In this document: in pieces, positions 43,333 through 54,325 of the stretch
Numbering within the stretch: the first letter of the stretch is position 1
Layout of the letters: every line of letters starts with the position of its first letter
Source of the DNA: Setomelanomma holmii
Lineage: Eukaryota > Ascomycota > Dothideomycetes > Pleosporales > Phaeosphaeriaceae
Length of the DNA: 64,000 bases
Assembly: GCA_010015745.1 (NCBI GenBank)
Contig: ML978224.1
Span: 1-64,000, forward strand
Direction of reading: 5' to 3'
Made by a program: the position numbers and the translations under genes
The notes under the pieces: generated by a model
What the model saw: the letters and a program-made list of their open reading frames with translations, nothing else
The model's database searches: none
Told to the model about the DNA's origin: nothing

Positions 43333-45669
43333 ATGCATATACCGTCTGTACTTTTGACATTGACAAGTCTGAAATATGTAGCACATGCGGCATATTCAAG
43401 ACCTTTCTGTCCCCAAGCCTGCGATCTAACCCTCAACTACCCTACCTTCAACGACACTGATGCCTGGTTGTCAAGGAAAGTACAGTCGTGTCGGAGTCAA
43501 CTGCGAATCGCTTCCTTGTACTTGTGCTTCGAGCAATACTGCAAAGATGACGGCGGGAAAGAGAACTGGATAGCAGGCGAAAGTGTATGGTGCGATGAAC
43601 ACGCGGGTGTTATGTTGCCTTCATATCACGATGTCCTTGACCGTTGGACACCGCATAATCAGGACAAAGTGAAGACGATGGGTACAGAAATGGCGATGTC
43701 GTTCCCTGTACTTGGAGAAGTGGTAGTACTGGACGCAAGTTTCTTTGACAGAGCATTCAAGACGATAGTGAGCATCGGAATATCTCACCATCAGTTGAGA
43801 CCTAGTTGCTGACCTCTGTGTAGAATGGCTCGCTTCGTCAATATGACTTGCATCTTGCATATGCGTATGTCTGATCAAGTTAATCCAGCTTCTGTTAGCA
43901 CAGCTAATCCTCGCAGGGGGTGTATGTACTATTTCTGGATCGTCGTTATCACAATCGGCACCAGCATGCGGTTGCTGTTGCTCATCGCCAACTTACGACA
44001 CGAGCGCCCAAAACATTGGCCAGATACTCCACGATCCGAAAATCATCCTCCCAGTTACTCAGCTAGCCAAGTGCTCATTAAAGCTTGGTTGAAGAGATAT
44101 ATTACCGTGCCAGCCACGTTTGGCAACCTGTGCTCCCAGCCCCACGGATGGTGCACCATTCCACCTCGAATTCAGAGTATAACAATTCTGGTATTCATTG
44201 CGCTGAATGTCATACTCAGTACCTGCTCTTACGAGCTTGTCGATGGTAGTCTCTGGTGGCCGAAGAAGTCAGCACAGTTGTTGCGATTTGTGTCCGACCG
44301 GACAGGCATCCTTTCGCTTGCGAACTTCCCCTTGGTCTGGTTGTTTGGAATGCGCAACGACTTACTCCTATGGATGACTGGATGGGGATTTGGCACATAC
44401 AATGCTTTTCATCGCTGGCTGGCTAGAGTCGCGACTCTCCAGGCTGTCGTGCACAGCATTGGATACACATTCATGATCCTTGAGAGCGGTGGTTGGTCCC
44501 ATTTCTTGAAGTACTGGACGAAGCACTATTTCTGGAACGGCGAGCTCTCGACCGTTGCCATGTGTGCACTCCTGGCGTTTTCGCTTTACGGTATTCGTCG
44601 CGCACACTACGAAATCTTCTTGGTCACTCATATCGTGCTTTCGATTGTGGCACTTTGGACGATGTACTATCACGTGGAGATTTTCACAAACGGCGAGTGG
44701 AACATATTCATTTGGCCGTGCCTGGCGACCTGGATCCTCGACCGCGCACTTCGACTGGGCCGTGTGCTTCTCTTCAACCGTCATTTCTGGAACACCCAGG
44801 CGACCGTGAGCTACGATCCATCGTCAAATTTGGTACGCATGGATGTCGATGGTCGACACAATTGGATCAGTACCCCGCCAGGAACATACTACTACATCCA
44901 CGTTCTCAGCGACGTACTTTACGCACACCAGAGCCATCCGTTCACGCTTGCCTACACTTCTTCGGACACCAGTAAATCCACGCCCATGCCGCTATCACCT
45001 CTGCACACCCGTCCCACGCCATCTCGGATATCTTCAAACAGCTCCGGCGAGTCAGACGCGCTGCTTGCAAGTACAAGCAAAGACTCGCCAACGAATCTGG
45101 TATTCTTGATCAGACCCTACGACGGCTTCACAGACCGCCTGAAATCATCATGTCTTTTGCATCCCAAGCAGCTGCGCGTTTTGGTCGAAGGCCCATACGG
45201 ACACAGCGAGCCTTTCCACCTCTTCCCCAATATCCTCTTCGTAGTCGGCGGAACAGGAATAGCTGTCCCGCTATCTCACCTCGCTCGCCTACTCTCCTCT
45301 CGGTCTCACGTTCAAAGCGTGAAGATCGTTTGGGCGGTTCGAGAACACGCCTTTCTCGCCTCGGTCCTGCGCGACTTTGCCGGATTGCTTGGCGATGAGC
45401 GCGTCGATATGGAGGTACACATCACGCAAGAGAAAGAAGTGGAAGATGAGGTATTAGGGGAAGACATGAAAAGTGTGAGAATTGTTACGAGAAGGCCGGA
45501 TGTGTATGGTGCGGTCCAGGAAGTTGCTCAAGGTGCTGGGCAGCAGCCGCTTGCTGTTGTAGCGTGCGGACCCGCTGGGATGGCGGATCAGACGAGGGCA
45601 TCGAGTGTGAAGATGCTTGCGAAGGGATATCGGGGAGTGGAGTATTTTGAGGAGAGTTTCAAGTGGTGA
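43333..45669 (+). CDS. Ferric-chelate reductase (FRE family)
   Basis: Three exons, 43333-43767, 43824-43864 and 43917-45669 (introns 56 and 52 bp), give 742 residues. A signal peptide (MHIPSVLLTLTSLKYVAHA) precedes a Cys-rich extracellular region (FCPQACDLTL, CRSQLRIASLYLCFEQYCKDD). A six- to seven-helix transmembrane heme core follows, with His pairs in HRWLARVATLQAVVHSIGY and AHYEIFLVTHIVLS. The cytosolic part has FAD-binding HPFTLAYTSS, NADPH-binding ILFVVGGTGIAVPLSHL and the terminal ACGPAGM...YFEESFKW. The enzyme passes electrons from NADPH through FAD and heme to reduce external Fe(III) for uptake. All key motifs are present. Confidence 0.93.
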
Positions 45670-45948
45670 GCTGGATAGATTTAGTAGATGTACGTTCTCA
45701 AGCGCTGTACACAATGATGGCATTTCTGTTATAGACTGATCTAGAGTATTGAGAGCACATTTAATGGAATAGAGATCATCATCATCATCGTCATTGTCAA
45801 CCCGAGCACTGTTGAATCTTCACGTCTCACCGGCGAGTCAAGCCTCGCCAAGACCTCGAAGTCCCCGACTCGCGAACGAAACTTCATATATCATCCCACT
45901 ACCCTTTAACCTTCCCACTCTCCCACCTCCAGACATGCGTGCAATCAA

Positions 45949-47043
45949 ATGTCCTTCCTCCCCCGCCATGCCTTCCCACCGCTCCCCTCGCTCCCGCGGT
46001 CCTACTTCCTGGGCCACCACAAATCCGGCCTGTCGAAAATGAAATCCCTCCTCTCGACAATCGATCTAGTCATCGAATGCCGCGACTATCGCGTGCCCCT
46101 AACCTCACGCAACCCGCTTTTCGAATCCGCGCTCGAAGGCAAAGAGCGCGTCGTCGTGTACACGAAGCGCGACCTCGGTGGCGGAGCAAGAGATACGTGG
46201 AATGAGGAGGTGATTAAGGACTGGCATAAGGGTACTACGACGCTGTTTGTGCGGAATGGTAGTACGCAGGATGATGATGGCAAGGGTGAATATGCGGGTC
46301 GCAAGAGCGTCGCAAAAGTCCTAGACGTCCTGCGCGATCACGCACGCGCGAGGTGGAAACTCGTCGGCCACAGATGCATGATCATCGGGATGCCCAACGT
46401 CGGAAAATCCACGCTCCTAAACGCCCTACGCGCCCAGGGGATATCCAAGGGCAAAGTCGCCGCGACCGGTGCGCAGCCAGGCGTTACGCGGAAAGTCTCC
46501 TCGGGCGTGAAGATCGTGCCTAGCGAGGACGACGTCGAGGGCTTGGAACCTGGCATGCGTGGTAAACTGACGGGTGTTGGAGGCGGGATATACTTGCTCG
46601 ATACGCCGGGTGTTTTTATACCGTATGTGCCCGATGCGCATGCGATGATGAAGTTGGCGCTGTGTGGGAGTGTCAAGGATACAATTATTCCGCCGGTTAT
46701 GTTGGCGGATTATTTGCTGTACCACATCAACATACAATCCCCGACACTGTATGCGGATTACTGTGGAGCGACGAATGATATCGTCGAGTTACTCAGCGCG
46801 ATTGCGCAGAAGACGGGGCGGCTGGGCAAGGGTGGTGCGGTGGATACCGAGGCCACGGCGCTGTGGATGATTCAAAGATGGAGGACGGGCCAGATGGGGC
46901 GATTTCTGCTGGATCAGGTGGATGAAAATGCGTTGGAGAAGGCGAAGGTTGTGGAAGAGGGCGTTGCGCCGAGTATGAATCAGGCGAGGCGGTTGGAAAG
47001 AGAGAAGAGGAGAGAGAGGAATAGAGCGAGAGGAGAGAGATGA
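45949..47043 (+). CDS. MTG1: MTG1, mitochondrial ribosome-assembly GTPase
   Basis: Intronless, 364 residues from ATG 45949. The GTPase motifs are circularly permuted as in the YlqF/MTG1 family: G4 (VVVYTKRDL) near residue 70, then G1 P-loop (IIGMPNVGKSTLLNALR) near 150, and G3 (YLLDTPGVFIP) near 220. RDYRVPLTSRNPLF near residue 47 is also family-typical. An Arg-rich C-terminus binds RNA. Acts at the mitochondrial inner membrane on the large subunit. Only about 280 bp from the ferric reductase stop, same strand but functionally unrelated. Confidence 0.93.
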   Translation: MSFLPRHAFPPLPSLPRSYFLGHHKSGLSKMKSLLSTIDLVIECRDYRVPLTSRNPLFESALEGKERVVVYTKRDLGGGARDTWNEEVIKDWHKGTTTLFVRNGSTQDDDGKGEYAGRKSVAKVLDVLRDHARARWKLVGHRCMIIGMPNVGKSTLLNALRAQGISKGKVAATGAQPGVTRKVSSGVKIVPSEDDVEGLEPGMRGKLTGVGGGIYLLDTPGVFIPYVPDAHAMMKLALCGSVKDTIIPPVMLADYLLYHINIQSPTLYADYCGATNDIVELLSAIAQKTGRLGKGGAVDTEATALWMIQRWRTGQMGRFLLDQVDENALEKAKVVEEGVAPSMNQARRLEREKRRERNRARGER

Positions 47044-47947
47044 GCTCCCAAGCACATCCTTTTGTCAATGGGAAGAGAATCGTCACATCATGCGTGACTG
47101 GACCAAGTTCTCCGCGAAAGATACTATGGCGCGCTGATGTTACGTCACCCAGGAGGGCGTTTCCGACCATCTCAACACCGCTCAACACATGTAGCCATGC
47201 TCAGACATCACAGTCCTGCATCGCCAACACGCAATGATGCCGTGGTAGAAGGCGTAGAAGAACAGGCACCACTTCTCTCGAAACCAATCTTCCCGACGCC
47301 CAGGCCCACGAGTCCTGCTATGTGGCTTTCATACCTCCGACTCAACATACCACCCCTAACGCAGCGTCAATGAAGTTCATTTCAGCCATGCGGAGGGGTA
47401 CACTCATAGGCTTAAGAAGTTTCATGTGTCTGGAACACGACCTCGCATGGCCCGCTATCAAAGTAGCGGTCATCAATAGGTCGCCACCGAGCGACGCGAG
47501 GGAATCGTGGCTCTGGAGTTCATGGGCTAAGAAGAGATCGTCGCTGTAGAGCTCAGGAAATATTGACAAGAGACCAAAGCAATCAGAGCAGGCGGAGGCG
47601 ACCAACATGTAGGAAAATGGATGTAACTCCACTCACAACATCCCCACTGACTCTTGGTGAGATTCAGTCGCACGATCAGCCACGCCGCGGGCACTGTGTG
47701 ATGTCGAAGCGATGCCATAGAAGCTGCAGATGTGACTACATCGTTAAGAAATGGCGACACGAAGCAAGAAGGAACAGTCATTCTGGCCTCAGGCCCAGAC
47801 AAACGATGCTTAAGTTGAGCTACCTGCGCTAAACCTACTTAAGAACCATACAAAACAAGTCAAACAAAGTCAAAAAAGCCACCATTCTCCAAAACCCTTT
47901 CGATCCGAACACCGCCTAACTCACTGCGTCATTGTGAGACTGCACCC
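47044..47947. other. Intergenic region
   Basis: About 900 bp between convergent genes. Frames at 47342-47832 are short, overlap on both strands and show no domain. Confidence 0.4.
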
Positions 47948-49398
47948 TTACAGATCGCCATGGAGAGGCACGCCGCGCGTGGCGTCTTCAGCCTCCTCTT
48001 CGGCTTCAGGCTCGGTGTTGCCTTCTTCCTCGTCCTGGGCTTGTCCAGCGCGTTCGGCGGCTTGGCCACCCGTCACCGTAACGGTGGTGGTCGATTCTGG
48101 TGTTTGGGTGACAGTGTAGGTTTCAGTGGTGTGGTTGGGCCAGCCAGTGTGCGTGGTCGTGTGTCCGGCACTGCTTGAGATGGTAGTCGTCGTCGTCGCA
48201 GACCTGGTCGTGCGGGATGTCGCAGTCTTTACAATTGGGTCGGGAAGGTCGATCGATTCAGCATTCTCGCAGTTGCCGTTGGTCTTATACTTGACCTTCT
48301 GTAAGCGAATCTCCGTGTTGGGTTTGCCGCGCTTCTCCCATTCTGCGTCTGCGCACACAGCATGATCGGCGGCAAATGGGTTTTCGAAATGGACGCTCTT
48401 ATGCCATGACACGCGAGCCTCGAGTTCGGCAGCGGCGGGCGTGTTGGTGGTAGTCTGCGTGAATGTCCATGTGCCGTCGGTGAGAACGCTTGTCGTGGTT
48501 GTCAATTGGCTGTTGGGCTGGGAGATGGTGGAGTTGTGGATGGTCTGAGTCGTCACCGTAGTGCTGGTGGTGGTGATTGGCTCGCTTTCCACAGCGATGG
48601 GACGGTCAGGGCAGTTGGCCTCCACGTTTGGACCTGACTTGCACTTGAAATTCACGAAGTTGCCTTCCTTTTTGCGGTAGCAGTGGTAGCATATAGGGGT
48701 CATCGACCAAGGGTGGTACATCCACACGTCCTTCTCCATGGATTCTCCGTCGGTGGCGCGAGAGCCGAGACTACGAGTACGGGTGTTCGTCGAGGTGACT
48801 GGATGGGCGCCCGTGGTGGTGACGACCGCCGTAGTGGTGGACGTGTGTGGATGGACTTTGTTGTCATTACCGACGGACCATGACGTAACAACCATCGTCG
48901 AGGTGGCAGTGGAGGTGAACCTGTACCGAATCAGCCATTGCCGCAAGAGGACCCATGCATGTAGACATAAACTCACAGTGATGACCCACTCTCAATCTTG
49001 AGGTCGCACACGAACTTCACCGAGCGTATAGGCAACGGACCGCCGTTGACGCAATCCGCCATGTCGTGGGGAATTTCCTGCAAAACGACATCTTTGTCGT
49101 TATCGGGGCAGTCAATGGAGTGGGAGCCCACCAGGAAGCACCTATGTCCGCCGTTGTTGACATCGGTAAGCCACTTGGTGCGCTTGGGATCGAGCATCGC
49201 CTTGACGCTTCGGGCGTCAACGTTGACACATTCGTTGCGCTTGAGATCGATGTTGGCGCCCTTGGGAGCGCCGACACAGTGATCGCCTGTGAACTGGTAT
49301 ACGCGGATCTGGTCGGCCTTGGACTTGGCGTCGACGCCGGCAAAGGCGAGAAACGCGAGCAGGACGCTCAGCAGGAGAAGAGTGATCTGGCGAGCCAT
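47948..49398 (-). CDS. Secreted Thr-rich protein with Cys-containing N-terminal domain
   Basis: Two exons, 49398-48977 and 48920-47948, joined over a 56-bp intron (GTGAGT...TACAG), giving 464 residues. Signal peptide MARQITLLLLSVLLAFLAFAGVDA. The mature N-terminus has about six Cys (GDHCVGAP, RNECVN, HRCFLVG, SIDCPD, MADCVNG, KFVCDL), suggesting a small disulfide-bonded domain. Then come Thr/Ser-rich mucin-like stretches (TTTSTTVTTQTIH) alternating with a second Cys-bearing section (PICYHCYRKKEGNFVNFKC). The C-terminus is acidic (DEEEGNTEPEAEEEAED) with no GPI signal or transmembrane segment. Probably a heavily O-glycosylated extracellular protein; family not recognised. Confidence 0.75.
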
Positions 49399-50386
49399 GG
49401 CAGGGATGACCAGCACTATCATCTGTCAGCGATGCAGTCGTCCAGAGTATTGTGGGACGGCACTCACCAGCAACAAGTTCAAATGGGCGTGGACGAAGCT
49501 CGAGAAGCAAATACTACGGTCAGTCAGCTGACTGAGGTGTGTGATATGTCGCGACTTGACTCGGCAGGGTGAAGTTGTGCAAGAGTGATGGAGGGGGCGG
49601 TTTCGAAGATGAAGAGGCGTACTGCGTTCGAGAGTGAAATTGCGACTCGATTGGATGCTTGCTGTACTGCGAGATGTCAGTGACCGTTCACGCCACACGT
49701 GGTAGGTAGTTGGTGGAGAAATAATGGTGAGAAGAGGTAGCTGAGATGATAAATATGCATGGACGAAGACAGGAACGAGATGACATACCGAATTGCCAAA
49801 AGAATTGCTCAAAGAACAACTCAGGAAGTGAAGTCGTTGGAGTGTGGTGTAGAAGAAACGAAATCGTATGGCAGAAGACGCGGTTTTATGGGCAATGGGC
49901 GACAACGGACGCAGGAAGCAGGCCGCGACCTTCCCAAGATGCCGCTGCTCAATGCATTAGCAGCCAGTAAGTGTGAGAGAAGTCGCTCATTGTGTGGACG
50001 CTGGGGGGAAGTGCGAGGGTGGAAGGAAGCGAGTCGAGAAGGCGAGTGCATTATCGTCGATCGAGGAAGTAGCCTATTCGAGAAGTCGAGGAAGGTACGT
50101 CTGGTGTGACTCAGCGGAGACGTGCATGAGTAGGTACTCGCATACATGCCATGATGGTCAAAGAAGGGGCACGAAACTGGGGAACTCGCTTGCGGTTGTG
50201 TTGCTTCACAGGCCTGTGGTATGCTTCTTAGACAAGCGTCAAGAGGGTGTCCTCAGCCAATAATAGAAATCAGAAATAGTTTGTATACCAATACCACCCT
50301 CCACACTCTCATGACCAAAGAGCCGTCCCGACGCCACAACCAACGCCACAACTCCTCTACAACCACACATGCAACCATAGCATCAT
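49399..50386. other. Intergenic region
   Basis: About 990 bp upstream of the secreted-protein gene and downstream of the ArfGAP gene. A 116-codon plus frame at 49759-50109 overlaps a minus frame; neither has a domain. Confidence 0.4.
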
Positions 50387-51862
50387 CTACCACTCTCCCC
50401 ACTCCCCATCCTCCTTCTTCGCCGGCCCCTTCTTGACCGCACTCGTCCCAATCCCACTCGGCTTCTTCTTCTCCTGCACCGCATTCATCCTGCTCTCACC
50501 CACACTCGCAAACTCGTCCCAAAAGTCTTGCTTCTCTTTCGCCGGTCCCTTGGGTGCATCGCCAAACGAGTCCCAAAAGTCTTTCTTTTCGGGCTCGACG
50601 CGACGAGCTGTGCCGGAGGATGAGGAGTCGCCTTCAACAAAGCGATTGAATGTGGTGCCAGCGTTGGCGACGCCGGATGTGAGGGTTTGGCCGAGGGTGC
50701 CGGCGGTGCGTTGGGCTTGGGTGGCGAGGTCTGCTTCGGCGAGCTGGGAGGAGTTAGTTCACAAACATGTGTATGCATTTGGATTTGATCGAACATACCT
50801 TCTGCATCCCTGGCTTCACCCAGCCTTCATATCCCGTCTTGCCCACCTTACTCACACTTGCGCCCAACCACCCGAAACCCTTCGTCAGTGCAGCGACAGG
50901 GTCTTTCTGGAACTCGTCCAACGCAGGAGGTGCACCAGGCTCTTCGTCCTTCTTCCAGTGATCCGGCTCGCTGCCAAAGCCAGCAAACTTTCCGCCCTGA
51001 TTCGGCGCAAGCCCCTCTGGTCTGCTTGCGTTTGCTTCGCCCATCTTCGCAAAGTATGCTTCATTCTTCGATTTCTGACTTGACATGGCATTCGTACCGA
51101 GCGCAGGTGAGCCGGAGCGCTGCGAGCCAATATCGTTGCTGCGTGTCTTGCCCAATGGTGTTTGACTCCTGCTCCCTGCCGCGCTGGCACGTCCACTCAA
51201 CGGCCCGCCGGCACCTGCAGAGACGTTCTCTTTCTTCGGTAACCGCTTGGGCAGATTGCTCTCGTCGAACTCCCGGCCCTCAACCTTGCAGCTCAACTGC
51301 TCTTTCCATTCATCGCCAGCTTCCGAATCATATCGCTCTTGTATCGACGAAGCTTCGAATGTGCGCGATTCTTTTGTATTCGATGCGTGGATGTTGAAGA
51401 ATTCTTGAAACGGCTTGTTGCCACCCGCTGCCATGCGAGCGAGCTCGGCGCCCTTGAATGCGTCCATGGTGATGCTGCGAATGAAGGAGATGTGAACGCC
51501 AAGGCCGCGGTGTACGCCGGAGCAGGAGAGGCACATGAAGATGCCGAGCTTGGGCGATGCCTGTATATATCATCTTAGTGGCTGGATCTCCAAGGTCGTC
51601 ACGTCGGCTCAGAGACGTATGGTGGTAGGAGGGACATTGTCGCGTACCCATTGTGGACTCGGCGCATTGCAATCGACGCACTTGTTGTTGTCGTTGGTCT
51701 TCTGAATCTCCAGCAACTATGCTTGCACATTAGCATCCTGTTCGTGCAGACAATCACAGCCAGACATTGTCGCTGTTCACCCATCCCTTTCAACCCCACA
51801 ATGGCACATGCGCAACGTACCTTACTCCGCGTCTCCGGGTCTACCTCCCACATTTTACTCAT
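50387..51862 (-). CDS. ArfGAP, GCS1/ARFGAP1-like
   Basis: Four exons: 51862-51821, 51716-51648, 51560-50799 and 50743-50387, with introns of 104, 87 and 55 bp, all phase 0, 409 residues. Exons 1-3 build the ArfGAP zinc finger: MSKMWEVDPETRSKLLEIQ, CVDCNAPSPQW, ASPKLGIFMCLSCSGVHRGLG (CX2CX16CX2C, then the catalytic Arg in HRGLGVHISFIRS). The middle is Ser/Gly-rich, followed by amphipathic regions (GWLGASVSKVGKTGYEGWV). The end carries two FWDxF-type repeats (KKDFWDSFGD, KQDFWDEFAS) and GEWGEW before a TAG stop. Activates GTP hydrolysis on Arf1 in Golgi-to-ER retrograde traffic. Complete and normal. Confidence 0.93.
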
Positions 51863-52655
51863 GATGGGCGCTCGAACAAAAGGACAACGCTGCGGAACAA
51901 GAAGTGCCGAGGTCAATAGAGTGTATCGTTGGAGGTTTTGAGGGAAGAATGTTGGGGTTGGAGAGTAGTCGAGATCCCACGTCAGGGCTAATGTGGGGAC
52001 GCGGCGCATGCCCACTTGAGCCTCAACGCTCACCGACAAGTGGCACTAGGAGCGCACACTGATAGCGAATACGTACTTATTGACGTGAACTCAGGATGAT
52101 TCAACATCGGTACGGTGGACAGTTTGCACCACCAGTAGTCGACATGCAGACAGCACCCCGTTTCAGACTTAAGCAGCGATTCATGATTTGAACTTTCTTC
52201 ATTCAAGAGCGGTGATGCCGCCGTGGACATTTTCAGCCCACGTCGTTCCCTCTCATACTTTTCCTCTGCCGGGCTGCGAAGCCTCGACTAACTACCTCTC
52301 TGTCTTGTGCCATCTAGCAATGGCTATATGTGTCCCTCCAGTGCCATGGCCTGATTAACCAGTCCCAATCCCCAATTTCCTCCCATTAAACATATACGTA
52401 ACAGCATGACAATTGCGTGTGAAGATAATGTACAAGGTGTCGCGGCACTAGGGAGTACAGCAACCATGAGAAGCGAAGGGATGCTGGCAGAGAATAAAAC
52501 GCCCGAGTCTCTGCCAACTGTAACGCCATGCGCCGATGCTGATGATTGTTCCTGTACAGGTTTGTATATTCGTGAGGTCGTAACGTGGCTGCTGAATCCA
52601 ACTTGCCAACGTTGAGCGATCTCCATATGACAGAGCTCGCAATGCAATCGAACTT
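51863..52655. other. Intergenic region
   Basis: Promoter side of the ArfGAP gene and 3' side of the WSC gene. Short frames on both strands without domains. Confidence 0.4.
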
Positions 52656-54325
52656 TCATCCGTTGTAGATCGAAGGATCCGGATTGCGGACATTGAGCTG
52701 TCGGCCGTAGTCACGGCTATCGTCTAAACTCGCAACGCTTTCTCTACTAGCATTGGCGCCCGCGAATGTAATGACGGCGTTCGGGTTGAGGCGCGAGTCA
52801 ATCATCAGCGGCTGGCTATTCCGGCGATTCGAGATCGGGCTTATCGATTCGTGATCGCCATATCGGCTGTTTTGTGTACTGAAGTTCGTGGCAATCGGTG
52901 GCGGGTATTGATGATCGACTTGAGTTGCACCACCAAGTAGGCCGGCCCTGCTCATAGTGCTAGTATTGCGCGTGATGCCGCCCGATCCACCTCCATTGCT
53001 CATGGCAGTTTCGTCCTGTGCTTCTCGGTTTTGTTTTCGCTTTCTCAGAAGGAAGAAGACCACGAGTCCGACGATAGCTGCTAGAGCTGCGAGACCACCG
53101 AGAACTCCACCAACTATTGCTCCAATGCTCGTCCCGCTACTAGCCTCGGTTCTAGCGGGACTGTTCGAAGCGCTTGCTTGGGATGATGGTGTTTGAACTA
53201 CTGTCCTGGTAACAATGGCTCCGCTTTCCGTGATGACTTGAACAGACGTCTGCGGAACTGGGGTTGTTGGTTGTTGTGTCGAAGAGGGTTTGGCGCTCTG
53301 CTGTTGTAGTCAGCATTAGTCTTCGCAGCGCTCGTCGACATAGATTAGAGGGAAGCAGTACAGCTGAGATAGCAGAAGAGGATGTGGTGGAAGATATCAC
53401 AGGGACGACCGGCGGCGTACTAACGACGACCTGGGTGACAGTCGCTATACGAGTCGATGGAACACTGCTAGACACTTGACTTGGCGAAGCCGAAGGAGGC
53501 TGCCACAAAAGTCAAAACGAGAACCGAAAAAAGTAAAGGTAAGGGGAGATGAAGAGGTCGCACAGTTTTGTGCAACGTCGTCGTGACTGTATGATGAACA
53601 ACATCGATAGTACTCGACGGGCGCGAACTGGCGGGAGCCTCTGAGCTTGATGGTGCCAATGACGGCTGCCACAAGGTCAAATGAGAATCAAAGTAAGGAA
53701 ATGGCATATGAAGGGGGGAAGATGAGAACGCTGCGGTGCAAGACGGACCAAACAGGGAGGGCGGACAAAACAAGGATCTGTGTTTGCAACGCAACGAAAC
53801 GAGAGTACTAACAGTGACAATCTGCGACGAAGACGGAGCTTGCGTCGAGACTGGAGGAGGTGGGGAGCTACTCACGACTGCGGATTTGGAGGGCGAGGAA
53901 GCGCCTATGGTTCCGGATGGCGTGCCCGACATCTTGATGTAGATGTACAGGCCATTGTCTATGTCACCGCAATTCTCGCTGGGGAAGCCAGGGCATCCTT
54001 TATCGCATCGGGTAACATCAACCTGCTGGCTGGGAATGTAGTTCGAGCAGTAGCAGTCCTTCAATTGGATGACAGCGAAGGCATAGTTGCCGACCTGGCC
54101 GCAATGGCCTGTGCAGTTGCCATTCGATTGGTAGTCCCACGAGTCTGAAGCCCGTCAGCCCAGTGATATAGCCGATGCGAGACGATACTTACAAACGTCT
54201 GTGCTGCCAGTGTTTTGCGATGAACAGTACGACTCTGTCCATGCTGCCCGTGCTGGCGAGACAAGCAGGATGATGGCGAGAATGGCCAAGAGGCCCGAAA
54301 GGGTTGAGCTGATCCTGCGCGACAT
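52656..54325 (-). CDS. WSC-domain cell-wall integrity sensor
   Basis: Five exons: 54325-54193, 54144-53813, 53665-53564, 53499-53362 and 53300-52656, with introns of 48, 147, 64 and 61 bp, 449 residues. Signal peptide (LLAILAIILLVSPARA), then a WSC domain (ESYCSSQNTGS, GNCTGHCGQVGNYAFAVIQ, DCYCSNYIP, CDKGCPGFPSENCGD). A Ser/Thr-rich stalk encoded by exons 2-5 follows, then a Gly-rich transmembrane helix (IGAIVGGVLGGLAALAAIVG) with a stop-transfer RKRKQNR. The cytosolic tail is about 125 residues (YGDHESISPISNRRNSQP). Such Wsc/SLG1-type sensors detect wall stress and signal through Rho1 and Pkc1. Exons 3 and 4 and their preceding introns look like duplicates of each other. Confidence 0.9.
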
